Shown: positions 49,589-58,367 of the stretch, one piece after another
Layout: the number at the start of each line of letters is the position of its first letter
How positions within the stretch are numbered: position 1 is the first letter of the stretch
Assembly (NCBI RefSeq): GCF_900101615.1
Contig: NZ_FMZX01000001.1
Location: 372,001 to 436,000 of the forward strand
DNA length: 64,000 nt
Direction: 5' to 3'
Origin: Belnapia rosea
Lineage (GTDB): Bacteria; Pseudomonadota; Alphaproteobacteria; Acetobacterales; Acetobacteraceae
Notes under the pieces: generated by a model
The model's database searches: none
Told to the model about the DNA's origin: nothing
Seen by the model: only the letters and a program-made list of their open reading frames with translations
Translations under genes and position numbers: made by a program

Positions 49589-50263
49589 GTGACCCATATT
49601 TCGAAAGCAACGAACTTGCAGCCCGACCGTATCGAACGGCTCGCCGTCTTCATCGACGGCGCCAATCTCTACGCCGCATCCCGTACTCTTGGCTTCGACG
49701 TGGACTACAAGAATCTCCTCGCCCATTTCCGTCAGCGTGCCTATCTGATCCGCGCCTACTACTACACCGCCCTGCTGGAGACCGAGGAATACTCCCCGCT
49801 GCGGCCGCTGGTCGATTGGCTCGGGTATAACGGCTATTCCGTCGTCACCAAGCCGGCCAAGGAGTATACCGACGCCAATGGCCGCCGCCGCGTGAAGGGC
49901 AGCGTCGATATCGAGATGGCGGTCGATGTCTTCGACCTCGCCCCGCATGTCGATCATGTGGTGATCTTCTCGGGCGATGGCGATCTGCGGCGCCTGGTCG
50001 AAGCGGTGCAGCGGCGTGGCGTGCGCGTCACCGTCATCTCCTCGATCCGCACCCAGCCGGCGATGATCGCCGACGAGTTGCGGCGCCAGGCGGATGCCTT
50101 CATCGACCTGACCGAGCTCGCCGAGCACATCACCCGCCGCCAGGTGGAGCCGCGGCAGCGGGCGGTCGGCGGTGCCCCCCAGGGCGGCGCGCCGGCGCGG
50201 GCGAGCGTGTCGCGGGCGACCCCGGCCGAGCCCTTCCGCGAAGCGCCGGACCTGCCGGAGTGA
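49589..50263 (+). CDS. NYN-domain (LabA/DUF88-like) ribonuclease-fold protein
   Basis: This 224-aa protein has a NYN/PIN-like domain with the conserved acidic residues in AVFIDGANLYAA (Asp at about 22), KGSVDIEMAVDVF (about 110) and FSGDGDLRRLVEAV (about 130-143), then a disordered tail rich in Arg, Ala and Pro. Family members are thought to cleave RNA. The start at the GTG 49589 is chosen because the domain begins shortly after; a TTG-type start further in is possible. It overlaps the uracil-DNA glycosylase gene by 4 nt (GTGA). Confidence 0.85.
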   Translation: MTHISKATNLQPDRIERLAVFIDGANLYAASRTLGFDVDYKNLLAHFRQRAYLIRAYYYTALLETEEYSPLRPLVDWLGYNGYSVVTKPAKEYTDANGRRRVKGSVDIEMAVDVFDLAPHVDHVVIFSGDGDLRRLVEAVQRRGVRVTVISSIRTQPAMIADELRRQADAFIDLTELAEHITRRQVEPRQRAVGGAPQGGAPARASVSRATPAEPFREAPDLPE

Positions 50264-50916
50264 CGGAGCTGGCAGGAGCGGCGCCGGCCCAGCAGCCGGA
50301 CCGCGATTGCCCGTTCTGCCCCCGCCTCGCCGCGCTGCGCGAGGCGAACCGGGCAGCCTGGCCGGATTGGCACAACGCGCCCGTTCCCTCCTGGGGCCCG
50401 CGCGAGGCGCCGCTGATGGTGCTCGGCATGGCGCCGGGGCAGCGCGGCGCCAACCGCACCGGCCGGCCCTTCACCGGGGATCATGCGGGGCGGCTGCTCT
50501 ATGCCACGCTGCTGAAATACGGCCTGGCACGCGGGACCTACCTCGAACGGCCGGATGACGGGATGGAGCTGACCGGCTGCCGCGTCACCAATGCGGTGCG
50601 CTGCGTGCCGCCCGCCAACCTGCCCGAGCCGGCCGAGATCCGTGCCTGCAACACCTTCCTTCAGGGGGAGCTGCAGGGGATGCCGAGGCTGCGGGTGGTG
50701 CTGGCGCTCGGCGTGCTGGCGCATGATGCCTGCCTGCGCGCGCTGGATCTGAAGCGCAGCGCGACGCGTTTCTCCCATGGCGCGCTGCACCCGCTGCCGG
50801 GCGGGCTGCTGCTGGCCGACAGCTACCATGTCAGCCGCTACAACACCTCGACCCGGCGGCTCACCACCGAGATGTTCGAGGCGGTGGTGGCAGCGATCCT
50901 GCCACGCCTAGCCTAG
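50260..50916 (+). CDS. Uracil-DNA glycosylase, family 5 (UdgB-like)
   Basis: This iron-sulfur uracil-DNA glycosylase removes uracil and deaminated purines. The 218-aa protein has four likely 4Fe-4S cysteines (Cys17, Cys20, Cys115, Cys130), motif 1 GMAPGQRGANRTGRPFTGD (about 56-74) and motif 2 DSYHVSRYNTSTRRL. GANRTGRPFTGD fits family 5 better than family 4, which has an E in the GEAPG motif. The start is a GTG overlapping the NYN stop. Both genes are likely co-translated. Confidence 0.88.
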   Translation: MTELAGAAPAQQPDRDCPFCPRLAALREANRAAWPDWHNAPVPSWGPREAPLMVLGMAPGQRGANRTGRPFTGDHAGRLLYATLLKYGLARGTYLERPDDGMELTGCRVTNAVRCVPPANLPEPAEIRACNTFLQGELQGMPRLRVVLALGVLAHDACLRALDLKRSATRFSHGALHPLPGGLLLADSYHVSRYNTSTRRLTTEMFEAVVAAILPRLA

Positions 50917-51006
50917 GCCGGGGCTTCCCCGCCAGCGCTGGCGGACTCCGCACCGGCTTGCGGCATGGTTCCGCGGATCTCTCCGGCCAGGCCAGTCCGG
51001 GGCATC

Positions 51007-51033
51007 CGCACGGCCGGATGTCGGGGCCGTGCG
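51007..51033. terminator. Bidirectional hairpin between convergent genes
   Basis: A perfect 9-bp stem (CGCACGGCC / GGCCGTGCG, loop 9 nt) lies between the uracil-DNA glycosylase gene and the convergent small membrane-protein gene. A 16-bp perfect palindrome, CCGCCAGCGCTGGCGG, occurs at 50929-50944. There is no T-tract. Confidence 0.4.
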
Positions 51034-51045
51034 AACGGTCCCGTT

Positions 51046-51249
51046 TCAGCCGCCGGAGTTCGTGGTCTGGGTATTGACGGCGGCCGGCTCGGCGGGCCGG
51101 GCGCCGCCGCCGCTGGTCTCGCGCATCGCGGCTGTCGTCGGCGGCGGCGGGCCCTTCGGCGGCGGCGCGCTGATCTTATGGATCGTCAGCGCCACCAGGA
51201 TCATGACCAGCAGCGGCGCGATGACGGTGGAGAGGTTCAGGCGGGGCAT
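51046..51249 (-). CDS. Small single-pass membrane protein, unknown
   Basis: This 67-aa protein has one transmembrane segment (about 8-23, TVIAPLLVMILVALTI) and a Pro-rich outer tail (APPPKGPPPP) ending in a polar stretch with Thr/Ala/Gly/Asn. A good AAGGAG site lies before the ATG at 51249. A longer frame upstream is low-complexity and rejected. No family is recognised. The gene is convergent with the uracil-DNA glycosylase gene and divergent from the NAD(P)HX repair gene. Confidence 0.55.
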   Translation of the reverse strand: MPRLNLSTVIAPLLVMILVALTIHKISAPPPKGPPPPTTAAMRETSGGGARPAEPAAVNTQTTNSGG

Positions 51250-51320
51250 GCGCGGCTCCTTGGGAACTTGCCCCATCAGGACGCGTGGCGCCCCCTGTGG
51301 TTCAGACGGAGGACGGATCG

Positions 51321-52754
51321 ATGCCCCTGGATGCAGCGCCCGAATTGCTGACCCCGGCCGAGATGGGCCGGGCCGATGGGCTGGCCGCCGAGGCCGGCAT
51401 CCCCGGGCCATGGCTGATGGAGGCGGCGGGGCGGGCGGTGGCGCGGGCGGCGCGGCGGCGATTCCGGCCCTGCCGGGTGCTGGTGCTCGCCGGGCCGGGC
51501 AATAATGGCGGCGATGGCTATGTCGCGGCGCGGCTGCTGGAGGCGGCGGGCTGGCCCGTCACCGTCGCCGCCCTGGCGCCGCCGCGCGCGGGCAGCGATG
51601 CCGCGGCGGCCGCCGCGCGCTGGCGGGGGCCGCTGGTGCCCTTCAGCGTGGCGGAAGCCGGCCGGGCGGGGCTGGTAATCGATGCCGTCTTCGGGGCCGG
51701 GCTGGGCCGGCCGGTGGAGGGGCTGGCGGCGGAGGTACTGCGGGCCTGCGAGGCGCCGATCCTGGCCGTCGATACGCCCTCCGGCCTCGATGGGGCGACG
51801 GGTCAGGTGCGCGGCTTCGCGCCGCGGGCGGCGATGACCGTCACCTTCTTCCGGCTCAAGCCCGGGCATCTGCTGCTGCCGGGGCGGGAGCTTTGCGGCG
51901 AGACGGTGCTGGCGGATATCGGCCTGCCGCCGAGCGTGCTGGGCAGGATTGCGCCGCAGGCCTGGCGGAACGGGCCGAGGCTGTGGCGGCTGCCGGTGGC
52001 CGGGGCCGAGTCCCACAAATACAGCCGGGGCCATCTGAGCATCCTCGGCGGCGCGGCGATGACGGGCGCGGCGCGGCTGGCCGCCGGCGCGGCGCATCGG
52101 ATGGGGGCAGGGCTGGTCACCCTCCGGGCGCCGGATGCCGCCTCGGCCATGCTCTATCGCGCGGCGGAGCCGGGCAGCCTGGTCAGCGAGGCGACGATCG
52201 AGGCGCTGCTCGGCGATGCGCGGCGCGGCACCTGGCTGATCGGGCCGGGGCTGGAGCCGGATGATGCGACGCGTGCGGCCCTCCGCGCCGTGCTCGCGGC
52301 CGGGCGGCAGGTGGTGGCGGATGCCGGGGCGCTCGGCGCCTCGGCCGGGGCGCCGGAGGCGCTGGCGGGGGCGGCGGTGCTGACGCCGCATGCGGGGGAG
52401 TTCCACCGGGTCTTCGGCCCGATCGGCGATGACAAGATCGCGGCGGCGCGGCGGGCGGCGGCGCTGACCGGCGCGGTGGTGCTGCTGAAGGGAGCGGATA
52501 CCGTGGTCGCGGCGCCGGATGGGCGGGCGATCGTCAACCACAATGCCCCGCCGAGCCTCGCCACCGGCGGCACCGGGGATGTGCTGGCGGGCAGCATCGC
52601 CGCGCTGCTGGCGCAGGGCATGGCGGCCTTCGAGGCGGCGGCGGCCGGGGCCTGGCTGCAGGGCGAGGCGGCGCGGCGGCATGGGCCCGGGCTGCTGGCT
52701 GAGGATCTCATCACGCTGCTGCCAAGTGCCGCCGCGGCTGCAAGCGGTGCCTGA
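51321..52754 (+). CDS. nnr: Bifunctional NAD(P)HX epimerase/dehydratase
   Basis: This enzyme repairs hydrated NAD(P)H. The 477-aa protein joins the YjeF N-terminal epimerase domain (about 10-205; GPGNNGGDGYVAARL at about 54-68, then DAVFGAGLGRPV and VDTPSGLDG) to the C-terminal ADP/ATP-dependent dehydratase domain (about 225-470; LTPHAGEFHRVFG, LLKGADTVVA, NAPPSLATGGTGDVLAG). Such fusion is the norm in bacteria. The start at 51321 follows GACGGAGGAC. Confidence 0.95.
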   Translation: MPLDAAPELLTPAEMGRADGLAAEAGIPGPWLMEAAGRAVARAARRRFRPCRVLVLAGPGNNGGDGYVAARLLEAAGWPVTVAALAPPRAGSDAAAAAARWRGPLVPFSVAEAGRAGLVIDAVFGAGLGRPVEGLAAEVLRACEAPILAVDTPSGLDGATGQVRGFAPRAAMTVTFFRLKPGHLLLPGRELCGETVLADIGLPPSVLGRIAPQAWRNGPRLWRLPVAGAESHKYSRGHLSILGGAAMTGAARLAAGAAHRMGAGLVTLRAPDAASAMLYRAAEPGSLVSEATIEALLGDARRGTWLIGPGLEPDDATRAALRAVLAAGRQVVADAGALGASAGAPEALAGAAVLTPHAGEFHRVFGPIGDDKIAAARRAAALTGAVVLLKGADTVVAAPDGRAIVNHNAPPSLATGGTGDVLAGSIAALLAQGMAAFEAAAAGAWLQGEAARRHGPGLLAEDLITLLPSAAAAASGA

Positions 52755-52816
52755 CGGCGGCCTCCGATCGCGCTAGATTACCCGGGATTTCATTCCGCTT
52801 CGCGGGAGGCTCGACG

Positions 52817-54274
52817 ATGTCTGAAGTGCTCGAACAGGCTGGTCTCTTCGACCGCGCCCTGCGCCGCGTCACCAGCCTGTGGCGGGACATGGCCGATCGG
52901 GTGTCCGGGACGGAGGCAGAGGGCATCGCCGAGCAGATGCGCGCCTGCCTCGAGGACCGGGGCGGAGAGCTCTCGGCCCGCAACCGGGCGGCCAAGCTGG
53001 CCCAGGCCTATCTCACCCTCGATGCGCCGGGGCGGGTGGAGTTCCTGCGCACCCTGGCCGGTTTCGACTCGGATGACGCGGCGACGCGGAAGGCGATGGA
53101 GCGGGTCCTGGCCGCGGCCGAACCCACCGAGCGCGCCAGCGCCAAGGCCAAGCTGCGCCGCGCGCTGGAGCCGCCGCGGCTCAGGCTGCTGACCCAGTTC
53201 ACCACCATCCCGGACGGGATGAAGTTCCTGGTCGATCTGCGTGGCGAGCTGCTGCGGGTGATGGATAGCGACCCGGTGCTCGGGGCGCTGGAGAGCGACC
53301 TGCGCGGGCTGCTGGCGAGCTGGTTCGATGTCGGCTTCCTCGAGTTGCGCCGGATCGACTGGAACAGCCCGGCCGCGCTGCTGGAGAAGCTCGTCACCTA
53401 TGAGGCCGTGCACCGGATCCGCACCTGGCGCGACCTGAAGAACCGGCTCGACAGCGACCGGCGCTGCTACGCCTTCTTCCACCCCCGCATGCCGGAGGAG
53501 CCGCTGATCTTCGTCGAGGTGGCGCTGGTGAAGGGGCTGGCGGCGAGCGTCCAGAAGCTGCTGGACGAAAAGGCGCCGGTGCTCGACCCGGCCCAGGCGG
53601 ATACCGCGATCTTCTACTCGATCAACAACTGCCAGCGCGGGCTGGATGGCATCAGCTTCGGCAATTTCCTGATCAAGCGGGTGGTGGCGCTGCTTGGGGG
53701 CGAGCTGAAGGGGCTGAAGAACTTCGCCACCCTCTCGCCCATCCCGGGCTTCTGCCGCTGGCTGAACGAGCGGATCGCGGCGGCGGAGCCGGCGCTGGCC
53801 TCGGAGGAGGAGCTGACGGCGCTGCGGGCGGCGGCGCCTGCCATGCTGGCGCTGCCGGCCCCGGCCGAAGGCGGGGCGGCAACCACCAGCGCACCCTCGG
53901 TCGCGCCGGAGACGCCGGCGCAGACCCTGGCACGCATCCTTGCCCGGCGCGGCTGGCAGCGTGACGAGGCCATCGCCAAGGCGCTGGAGCCGGTGCTGAC
54001 CCGGCTCTGCGCCGGCTATCTGGTGCACGCGGCCTCGGCGCGGAATCCGCAGCGGGCGCGGGACCCGGTGGAGCATTTCCACCTCTCCAATGGCGCCCGG
54101 ATCGAGCGGATCAACTGGCGCGGCGATGTCTCGGAGAAGGGCATGCGCGAGAGCGCAGGGCTGATGGTGAACTACCTCTACGACCCGGCCCGCATCGAGG
54201 AATACCACGAGGGCTATATGGGCGAGGGCCGGCGGCCGATGGCGAGCGCGATCCGCAAGCTGGCCAAGGCCTGA
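52817..54274 (+). CDS. Malonyl-CoA decarboxylase
   Basis: This enzyme decarboxylates malonyl-CoA to acetyl-CoA. The 485-aa protein matches the MCD family: an N-terminal helical domain (about 1-190, including RRVTSLWRDMADRV) and a C-terminal catalytic domain with AFFHPRMPEEPLIFVEVAL, SINNCQRGLDGISFGNFLIKRV and VEHFHLSNGARIERINW, which includes the catalytic His. It is the mitochondrial/rhizobial type (MatA/MLYCD) and not the Mdc complex. There is no visible malonyl-CoA synthetase next to it. It has its own ribosome-binding site (GGGAGG). Confidence 0.93.
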   Translation: MSEVLEQAGLFDRALRRVTSLWRDMADRVSGTEAEGIAEQMRACLEDRGGELSARNRAAKLAQAYLTLDAPGRVEFLRTLAGFDSDDAATRKAMERVLAAAEPTERASAKAKLRRALEPPRLRLLTQFTTIPDGMKFLVDLRGELLRVMDSDPVLGALESDLRGLLASWFDVGFLELRRIDWNSPAALLEKLVTYEAVHRIRTWRDLKNRLDSDRRCYAFFHPRMPEEPLIFVEVALVKGLAASVQKLLDEKAPVLDPAQADTAIFYSINNCQRGLDGISFGNFLIKRVVALLGGELKGLKNFATLSPIPGFCRWLNERIAAAEPALASEEELTALRAAAPAMLALPAPAEGGAATTSAPSVAPETPAQTLARILARRGWQRDEAIAKALEPVLTRLCAGYLVHAASARNPQRARDPVEHFHLSNGARIERINWRGDVSEKGMRESAGLMVNYLYDPARIEEYHEGYMGEGRRPMASAIRKLAKA

Positions 54275-54310
54275 GGCCGGCGCGGGTGCTGCTGGGGAGG
54301 GAGGGGGGAA

Positions 54311-54387
54311 TGGTCGGACCGGCGGGATTTGAACCCACGACCCCTTGTCCCCCAGACAAGTGCGCTACCAGGCTGCGCTACGATCCG
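54311..54387 (-). tRNA. tRNA-Pro (anticodon GGG)
   Basis: Read on the minus strand, 77 nt form a cloverleaf: acceptor CGGATCG pairs with CGGTCCG, followed by encoded ACCA; the anticodon stem CTTGT/ACAAG encloses CTGGGGG, anticodon GGG. The T-loop is GTTCAAATC. C1-G72 and A73 fit proline. It lies between the malonyl-CoA decarboxylase and MerR genes. Confidence 0.95.
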
Positions 54388-54477
54388 TACCGGGCGGGGG
54401 GATAGCACCCTCCGCCATGCGAGGCTAGAGCCGATCGCCGGGAATTGGCCGGCCTGCGGGGCGATGCGGCGGGGCGG

Positions 54478-54861
54478 TCAGCGGCCGGCCAGGCCGTGCA
54501 GCTCCTCGGCCAATTCCTCCAGATCCTCGAGGATGGCGCGGAGGCTGTCGGGGGCGGACTCGGTGGGCTCGGGCAGGGCCATCTCGGCCTCGCCAAGGCC
54601 GCCCTCGCGCAGCAGCCGCTGCACGCCCTTGATGGTGTAGCCCTGGGTGTAGAGCAGATCGGAGATGCGGCGGAGCAGGCCGATATCCTCCGGCCGGTAG
54701 TAGCGCCGGCCACCGCCGCGCTTCAGCGGCTTGAGCTGGGGGAATTTCGTCTCCCAGAAGCGCAGCACATGCTGCGGGATATGGAGATCCTCGGCGACCT
54801 CGCTGATGGTGCGGAAGGCGGTCGGCGCCTTGCGCGGCCGCGGGGGGAGCTGCTCGCTCAC
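54478..54861 (-). CDS. MerR-family transcriptional regulator
   Basis: This 127-aa protein has the MerR helix-turn-helix ([26 protein letters not shown], about 18-43; then [17 protein letters not shown]). The C-terminal helix region is short and acidic and has no metal-binding cysteines. In Alphaproteobacteria this type always follows ihfA and is sometimes called ihfA-linked MerR. It starts with GTG overlapping the ihfA stop by 4 nt, so it is translated with IHF alpha. Its target is unknown. Confidence 0.9.
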   Translation of the reverse strand: MSEQLPPRPRKAPTAFRTISEVAEDLHIPQHVLRFWETKFPQLKPLKRGGGRRYYRPEDIGLLRRISDLLYTQGYTIKGVQRLLREGGLGEAEMALPEPTESAPDSLRAILEDLEELAEELHGLAGR

Positions 54862-55172
54862 GCCGCGTTGTCCGAGTCGGGCGCGGCCTGGCCGTTGATG
54901 CGGGCCTTGAGCACCTGGGAGGGTCGGAAGGAGAGCACCTTGCGGGGCAGTATGGGGACCTCCACGCCGGTCTTCGGGTTGCGCCCGACTCGCTGGCCCT
55001 TCTGGCGGACCATGAAGGTGCCGAAGGCCGAAATCTTCACCGCCTCGCCGGCTTCGAGCGCGGAGGAAATCCGTTCCAGCACGGATTCCAGCAGGGCCGC
55101 CGATTCGTTCCGCGACAGCCCAACCTGGCTATAGATCGCCTCGGCCAGGTTCGCGCGCGTGAGCGTATTCAT
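54858..55172 (-). CDS. ihfA: Integration host factor alpha subunit
   Basis: IHF bends DNA at specific sites in replication, recombination and transcription. The 104-aa protein starts [19 protein letters not shown] and has the HU/IHF core with [25 protein letters not shown], the beta-arm with the intercalating Pro and [16 protein letters not shown]. It follows fabH after about 116 bp on the same strand and is coupled to the MerR gene. Confidence 0.95.
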   Translation of the reverse strand: MNTLTRANLAEAIYSQVGLSRNESAALLESVLERISSALEAGEAVKISAFGTFMVRQKGQRVGRNPKTGVEVPILPRKVLSFRPSQVLKARINGQAAPDSDNAA

Positions 55173-55288
55173 CCGGCAACCGGTTCCCGCAAGCCATTCT
55201 GGCCATTAGGAAACCGGTATCCTCCGCGGGCGTCAACCGCAGCTTGGCGAAAGCGCAACAGCGTGGCACGAAAGTCGCAGTGCCGTGG

Positions 55289-56254
55289 TCAGAAACGTAC
55301 CAGCGCCGCGCCCCAGGTGAGGCCGCCGCCGATGGCCTCGAGCGCCATCAGGTCGCCGCGCTCGATGAGGCCGCGGCCGGCTGCCTCGGCCAATGCCAGC
55401 GGGATGGAGGCGGCGGAGGTATTGGCGTGGCGGTCCACGGTGACGACCACGCGCTCGCGCGGCAGGTTCAGCTTCTTCCCCATCGCCTCGATGATGCGGA
55501 GATTGGCCTGATGCGGAACCAGCCAGCGGAGATCGGCATGGCCGAGCCCGTTGGCGGCCAGTGCCTCGTCCACCACCGCGGCGAGCTTCGAGACGGCGTG
55601 CCGGAACACCTCCTTGCCCGCCATGCGGAGCAGGCCGGTGCCGCCGGTCGAGCCGGCGCCGCCATCCACCAGCAGGATGTCGCCATGCCGGCCATCCGAA
55701 TGGAGATGGGTGGAGAGGATGCCGCGATCCGTGCCCTGCTCCGCGGTCAGCACCACGGCGCCGGCACCGTCGCCGAAGAGCACGCAGGTGCCGCGGTCGG
55801 TCCAGTCGACGATGCGGGAGAAGACCTCGGTGCCGATGACCAGGGCGCAGCGGGCCTGGCCGGTCTTCATCAGCGCATCGGCGACGCCGAGGGCATAGAC
55901 GAAGCCGGTGCAGGCGGCGGCGATGTCGAAGGCGAAGCCGCGGGTGATGCCGAGCTGCTGCTGGACGCGGACGGCGGTTGCCGGGAAGGCGCTGTCCGGC
56001 GTCGCGGTGGCGACGATGATGGCATCGACCTGGCTGGCCTCGATGCCGGCCCGCTCGAGCGCCTGGCGCGCCGCGGCGGCACCCATGGAGGAGGCGGACT
56101 CGCCCGGGGCGGCGATGTAGCGCTGGCGGATGCCGGTGCGCTCGGTGATCCACTCATCGGAGGTCTCGATGCCGAATTCGGCGGCGAGCGCCGTGTTGGG
56201 CACGCAACGCTCCGGCAGGTAGCTGCCGCAGCCGGCGATCACGGAACGGATCAT
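55289..56254 (-). CDS. fabH: Beta-ketoacyl-ACP synthase III
   Basis: FabH starts fatty acid synthesis by condensing acetyl-CoA with malonyl-ACP. The 321-aa protein has the catalytic triad: Cys115 in AAACTGFVY, His in WLVPHQANLRI (about 247) and Asn in HANTSAASIPLAL (about 277). Length is typical. It follows plsX by 117 bp on the same strand and precedes ihfA, the standard order. Confidence 0.96.
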   Translation of the reverse strand: MIRSVIAGCGSYLPERCVPNTALAAEFGIETSDEWITERTGIRQRYIAAPGESASSMGAAAARQALERAGIEASQVDAIIVATATPDSAFPATAVRVQQQLGITRGFAFDIAAACTGFVYALGVADALMKTGQARCALVIGTEVFSRIVDWTDRGTCVLFGDGAGAVVLTAEQGTDRGILSTHLHSDGRHGDILLVDGGAGSTGGTGLLRMAGKEVFRHAVSKLAAVVDEALAANGLGHADLRWLVPHQANLRIIEAMGKKLNLPRERVVVTVDRHANTSAASIPLALAEAAGRGLIERGDLMALEAIGGGLTWGAALVRF

Positions 56255-56371
56255 CCCGAAGGCCTTCCCTAGAGCGAGCGCCGCTCCGATGCGTCACCGG
56301 CATGGCGTGGCCCGCTGGTATGAAACAACAGCCCAGGGCCTATCCGCTGCGCCGCAGCGCAGGGACCGGCC

Positions 56372-57442
56372 CTAGGGCGAGGCGGGTGCCGCGACCGGCT
56401 TGCCGATCTGCGCCAGGCCCTCGCGGATGCGGTCATTGAAGCGGTGCGTCACCATGTCCATGGCGACATCCACAGCATGGGCGAAGCCGAGCGCGTCGGT
56501 CCCGCCATGGGACTTCACGACGACGCCGTTCAGGCCGAGCAGGATGGCGCCGTTGTAGCGGCGCGGGTCCATCCATTCGCGCAGGCGGTCGAGCGCGGGC
56601 CGGGCGAGCAGGTAGCCGGCGCGGGCGGGGATGCTGCTGGTGAAGACCTGGCGCAGCAGGTCGCGCATCAGCTTCAGCGTGCCCTCGGCGGTCTTCAGCG
56701 CGACATTGCCGGTGAAGCCATCCGTCACCACGACGTCGACGGTGCCGGCGGCGATGTCATGGCCTTCGATGAAGCCGTGGAAATTGGCGCCGATATGGCT
56801 CTCGCGCAGCGTCTCGGCGGCGGCGCGGACCCGGTCGTCGCCCTTCAGCTCCTCGGAGCCGACATTGAGCAGGCCGAAGCTCGGCGTCGTCAGGCCCAGC
56901 ACCGCACGGGCGAAGCTGTCGCCCATGACGGCGAATTCGACGAGGTTGCGGGCATCGCACTGGACGTTGGCGCCGAGGTCGAGCAGCACCACGTCGCCGC
57001 GCGCGGAGGGGGCGATGGCGGCCAGCGCCGGCCGGTCGATCTCCGGCAGCGTCTTCACCACGATCTTGGCGAGCGCCATCAGCGCGCCGGTATTGCCGGC
57101 CGAGACGACGCCGCTGGCCTCGCCACCGGCAACGGCGTCGATGGCGATGCGCATGGAGCTCTGCCGGCCCTGGCGAAGCGCCGCGGTCGGCTTCATCTCG
57201 GCGGAGATCACGGTCGCCGCATGGCGCAGCATGCAGGCCTTGGCAGCGCGAGGCCGGCGGGCGAGCATGCCGCCGATCCGGGCCTCGTCACCGACCAGCA
57301 GGAAACGGGCCTGCGGATGACGTTCCGCGGCCAGTTCCAGACCATCGAGGACGATGTCGGGCGCGTTGTCGCCCCCCATGGCGTCGATCGCCAGGGAGAA
57401 ACCCGGGGCGCTGCTATCCTGCGGCCCAATGCTTTGCGACAC
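56372..57442 (-). CDS. plsX: Phosphate acyltransferase PlsX
   Basis: PlsX makes acyl-phosphate from acyl-ACP for phospholipid synthesis. The 356-aa protein begins with the family signature LAIDAMGGDNAPDIVLDGLELA (about 17) and has MKPTAALRQGRQSSM, SAGNTGALMALAKIVVKTLP, VLLDLGANVQCDARNLVEFAVMG and DGFTGNVALKTAEG. Length is typical. It is transcribed from rpmF through fabH. Confidence 0.96.
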   Translation of the reverse strand: MSQSIGPQDSSAPGFSLAIDAMGGDNAPDIVLDGLELAAERHPQARFLLVGDEARIGGMLARRPRAAKACMLRHAATVISAEMKPTAALRQGRQSSMRIAIDAVAGGEASGVVSAGNTGALMALAKIVVKTLPEIDRPALAAIAPSARGDVVLLDLGANVQCDARNLVEFAVMGDSFARAVLGLTTPSFGLLNVGSEELKGDDRVRAAAETLRESHIGANFHGFIEGHDIAAGTVDVVVTDGFTGNVALKTAEGTLKLMRDLLRQVFTSSIPARAGYLLARPALDRLREWMDPRRYNGAILLGLNGVVVKSHGGTDALGFAHAVDVAMDMVTHRFNDRIREGLAQIGKPVAAPASP

Positions 57443-57477
57443 GGTATGCCGATCCCCGCCAGGGTGCCGGTTGTGGC

Positions 57478-57681
57478 TCAGTGGCGAATGGCGGCCTTCA
57501 GCGCATCGCCGGCCGGGACCACCTCCCGCCCATCGTAATGCCCGCAGGAGGAGCAGACATGGTGCGGGCGCTTGAGCTCACCGCAATTGGAGCACTCGGC
57601 ATGGGCCATCTTGGTCAGGGCCTGATGGCTCCGCCGCATGCCGGCACGGGAGGGCGAAACTTTCTTCTTCGGGACGGCCAT
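57478..57681 (-). CDS. rpmF: 50S ribosomal protein L32
   Basis: This 67-aa ribosomal protein has the typical N-terminus [22 protein letters not shown], then a zinc-binding-type cluster, [17 protein letters not shown] with two CxxC pairs. The start at 57681 has an AAAGG site. A far longer frame upstream is spurious. It lies between YceD and plsX, a conserved arrangement. Confidence 0.96.
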   Translation of the reverse strand: MAVPKKKVSPSRAGMRRSHQALTKMAHAECSNCGELKRPHHVCSSCGHYDGREVVPAGDALKAAIRH

Positions 57682-57866
57682 GGCGCCGAGCCTTTCTTTG
57701 CAACACGCAAGGCGTTTCAACGGGAGGGCGGGGCTGTAGCACCGCCCCCCCGGGGGCGCAAGCACGGTGGCACGGAATGGACGCGGCCCTGACCCGCGCC
57801 TGCTGCCCTGGCCGAGGGGCTGGTGGCCTCGCCGTGAAAGCCGCGACGGCTGCCGGAACCGGGGCC

Positions 57867-58367
57867 TTAGTTCTTGCGGAGCGAGGCCAGGGCGGCGAAG
57901 GCGCCGGCCGAGCCGTCGGTGGCCTCGGCGGGCAGTTCCGCACCCGGCGCACGCGGATAGGGATCGAGGACGAGGGCCAGCTGCTCGGCCACCGCCTCGC
58001 CGAGATCGGCGACGCCGTCCGGGCACTCGATCTCGTCGAGATCGTCCGGCCCGTCCTGCGGCTCGCGGCCGGGGGGGAGGAGGCGGAAGGCCACCGCCTC
58101 GTCCACCGTCTGGGCCACCGGCTCCAGGGTCACGATGCAGGCCTGGGTGAGGCTGGCGGCGATGCGGCCCTGGACGCGAACCGTGCCCTCCTCCTCCGGC
58201 ATGAGCTGGAATTCGGCGGCGAGGCTGTCGAGGCCGAGGATGCCGAATCGGGCGGCCAGCGCCGCGCATTCCCCGGGCGTGGCCGACAGGGCGATGCGGC
58301 GGCCCGCATGGGGGACGGTGCCAAGCGGGACGGGGCGGGAGAATTCGGGGGCGGCGTCAGGCGGCAT
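57867..58367 (-). CDS. YceD family protein (DUF177)
   Basis: YceD-type proteins are encoded just upstream of rpmF and are thought to assist 23S rRNA or ribosome processing. The 166-aa protein matches by FSRPVPLG near the start, the central [31 protein letters not shown] pattern and the C-terminal [22 protein letters not shown]. The start is the ATG at 58367. It overlaps the preceding cytochrome bc1 chaperone gene by 11 bp. The 185 bp down to rpmF contain no gene. Confidence 0.85.
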   Translation of the reverse strand: MPPDAAPEFSRPVPLGTVPHAGRRIALSATPGECAALAARFGILGLDSLAAEFQLMPEEEGTVRVQGRIAASLTQACIVTLEPVAQTVDEAVAFRLLPPGREPQDGPDDLDEIECPDGVADLGEAVAEQLALVLDPYPRAPGAELPAEATDGSAGAFAALASLRKN

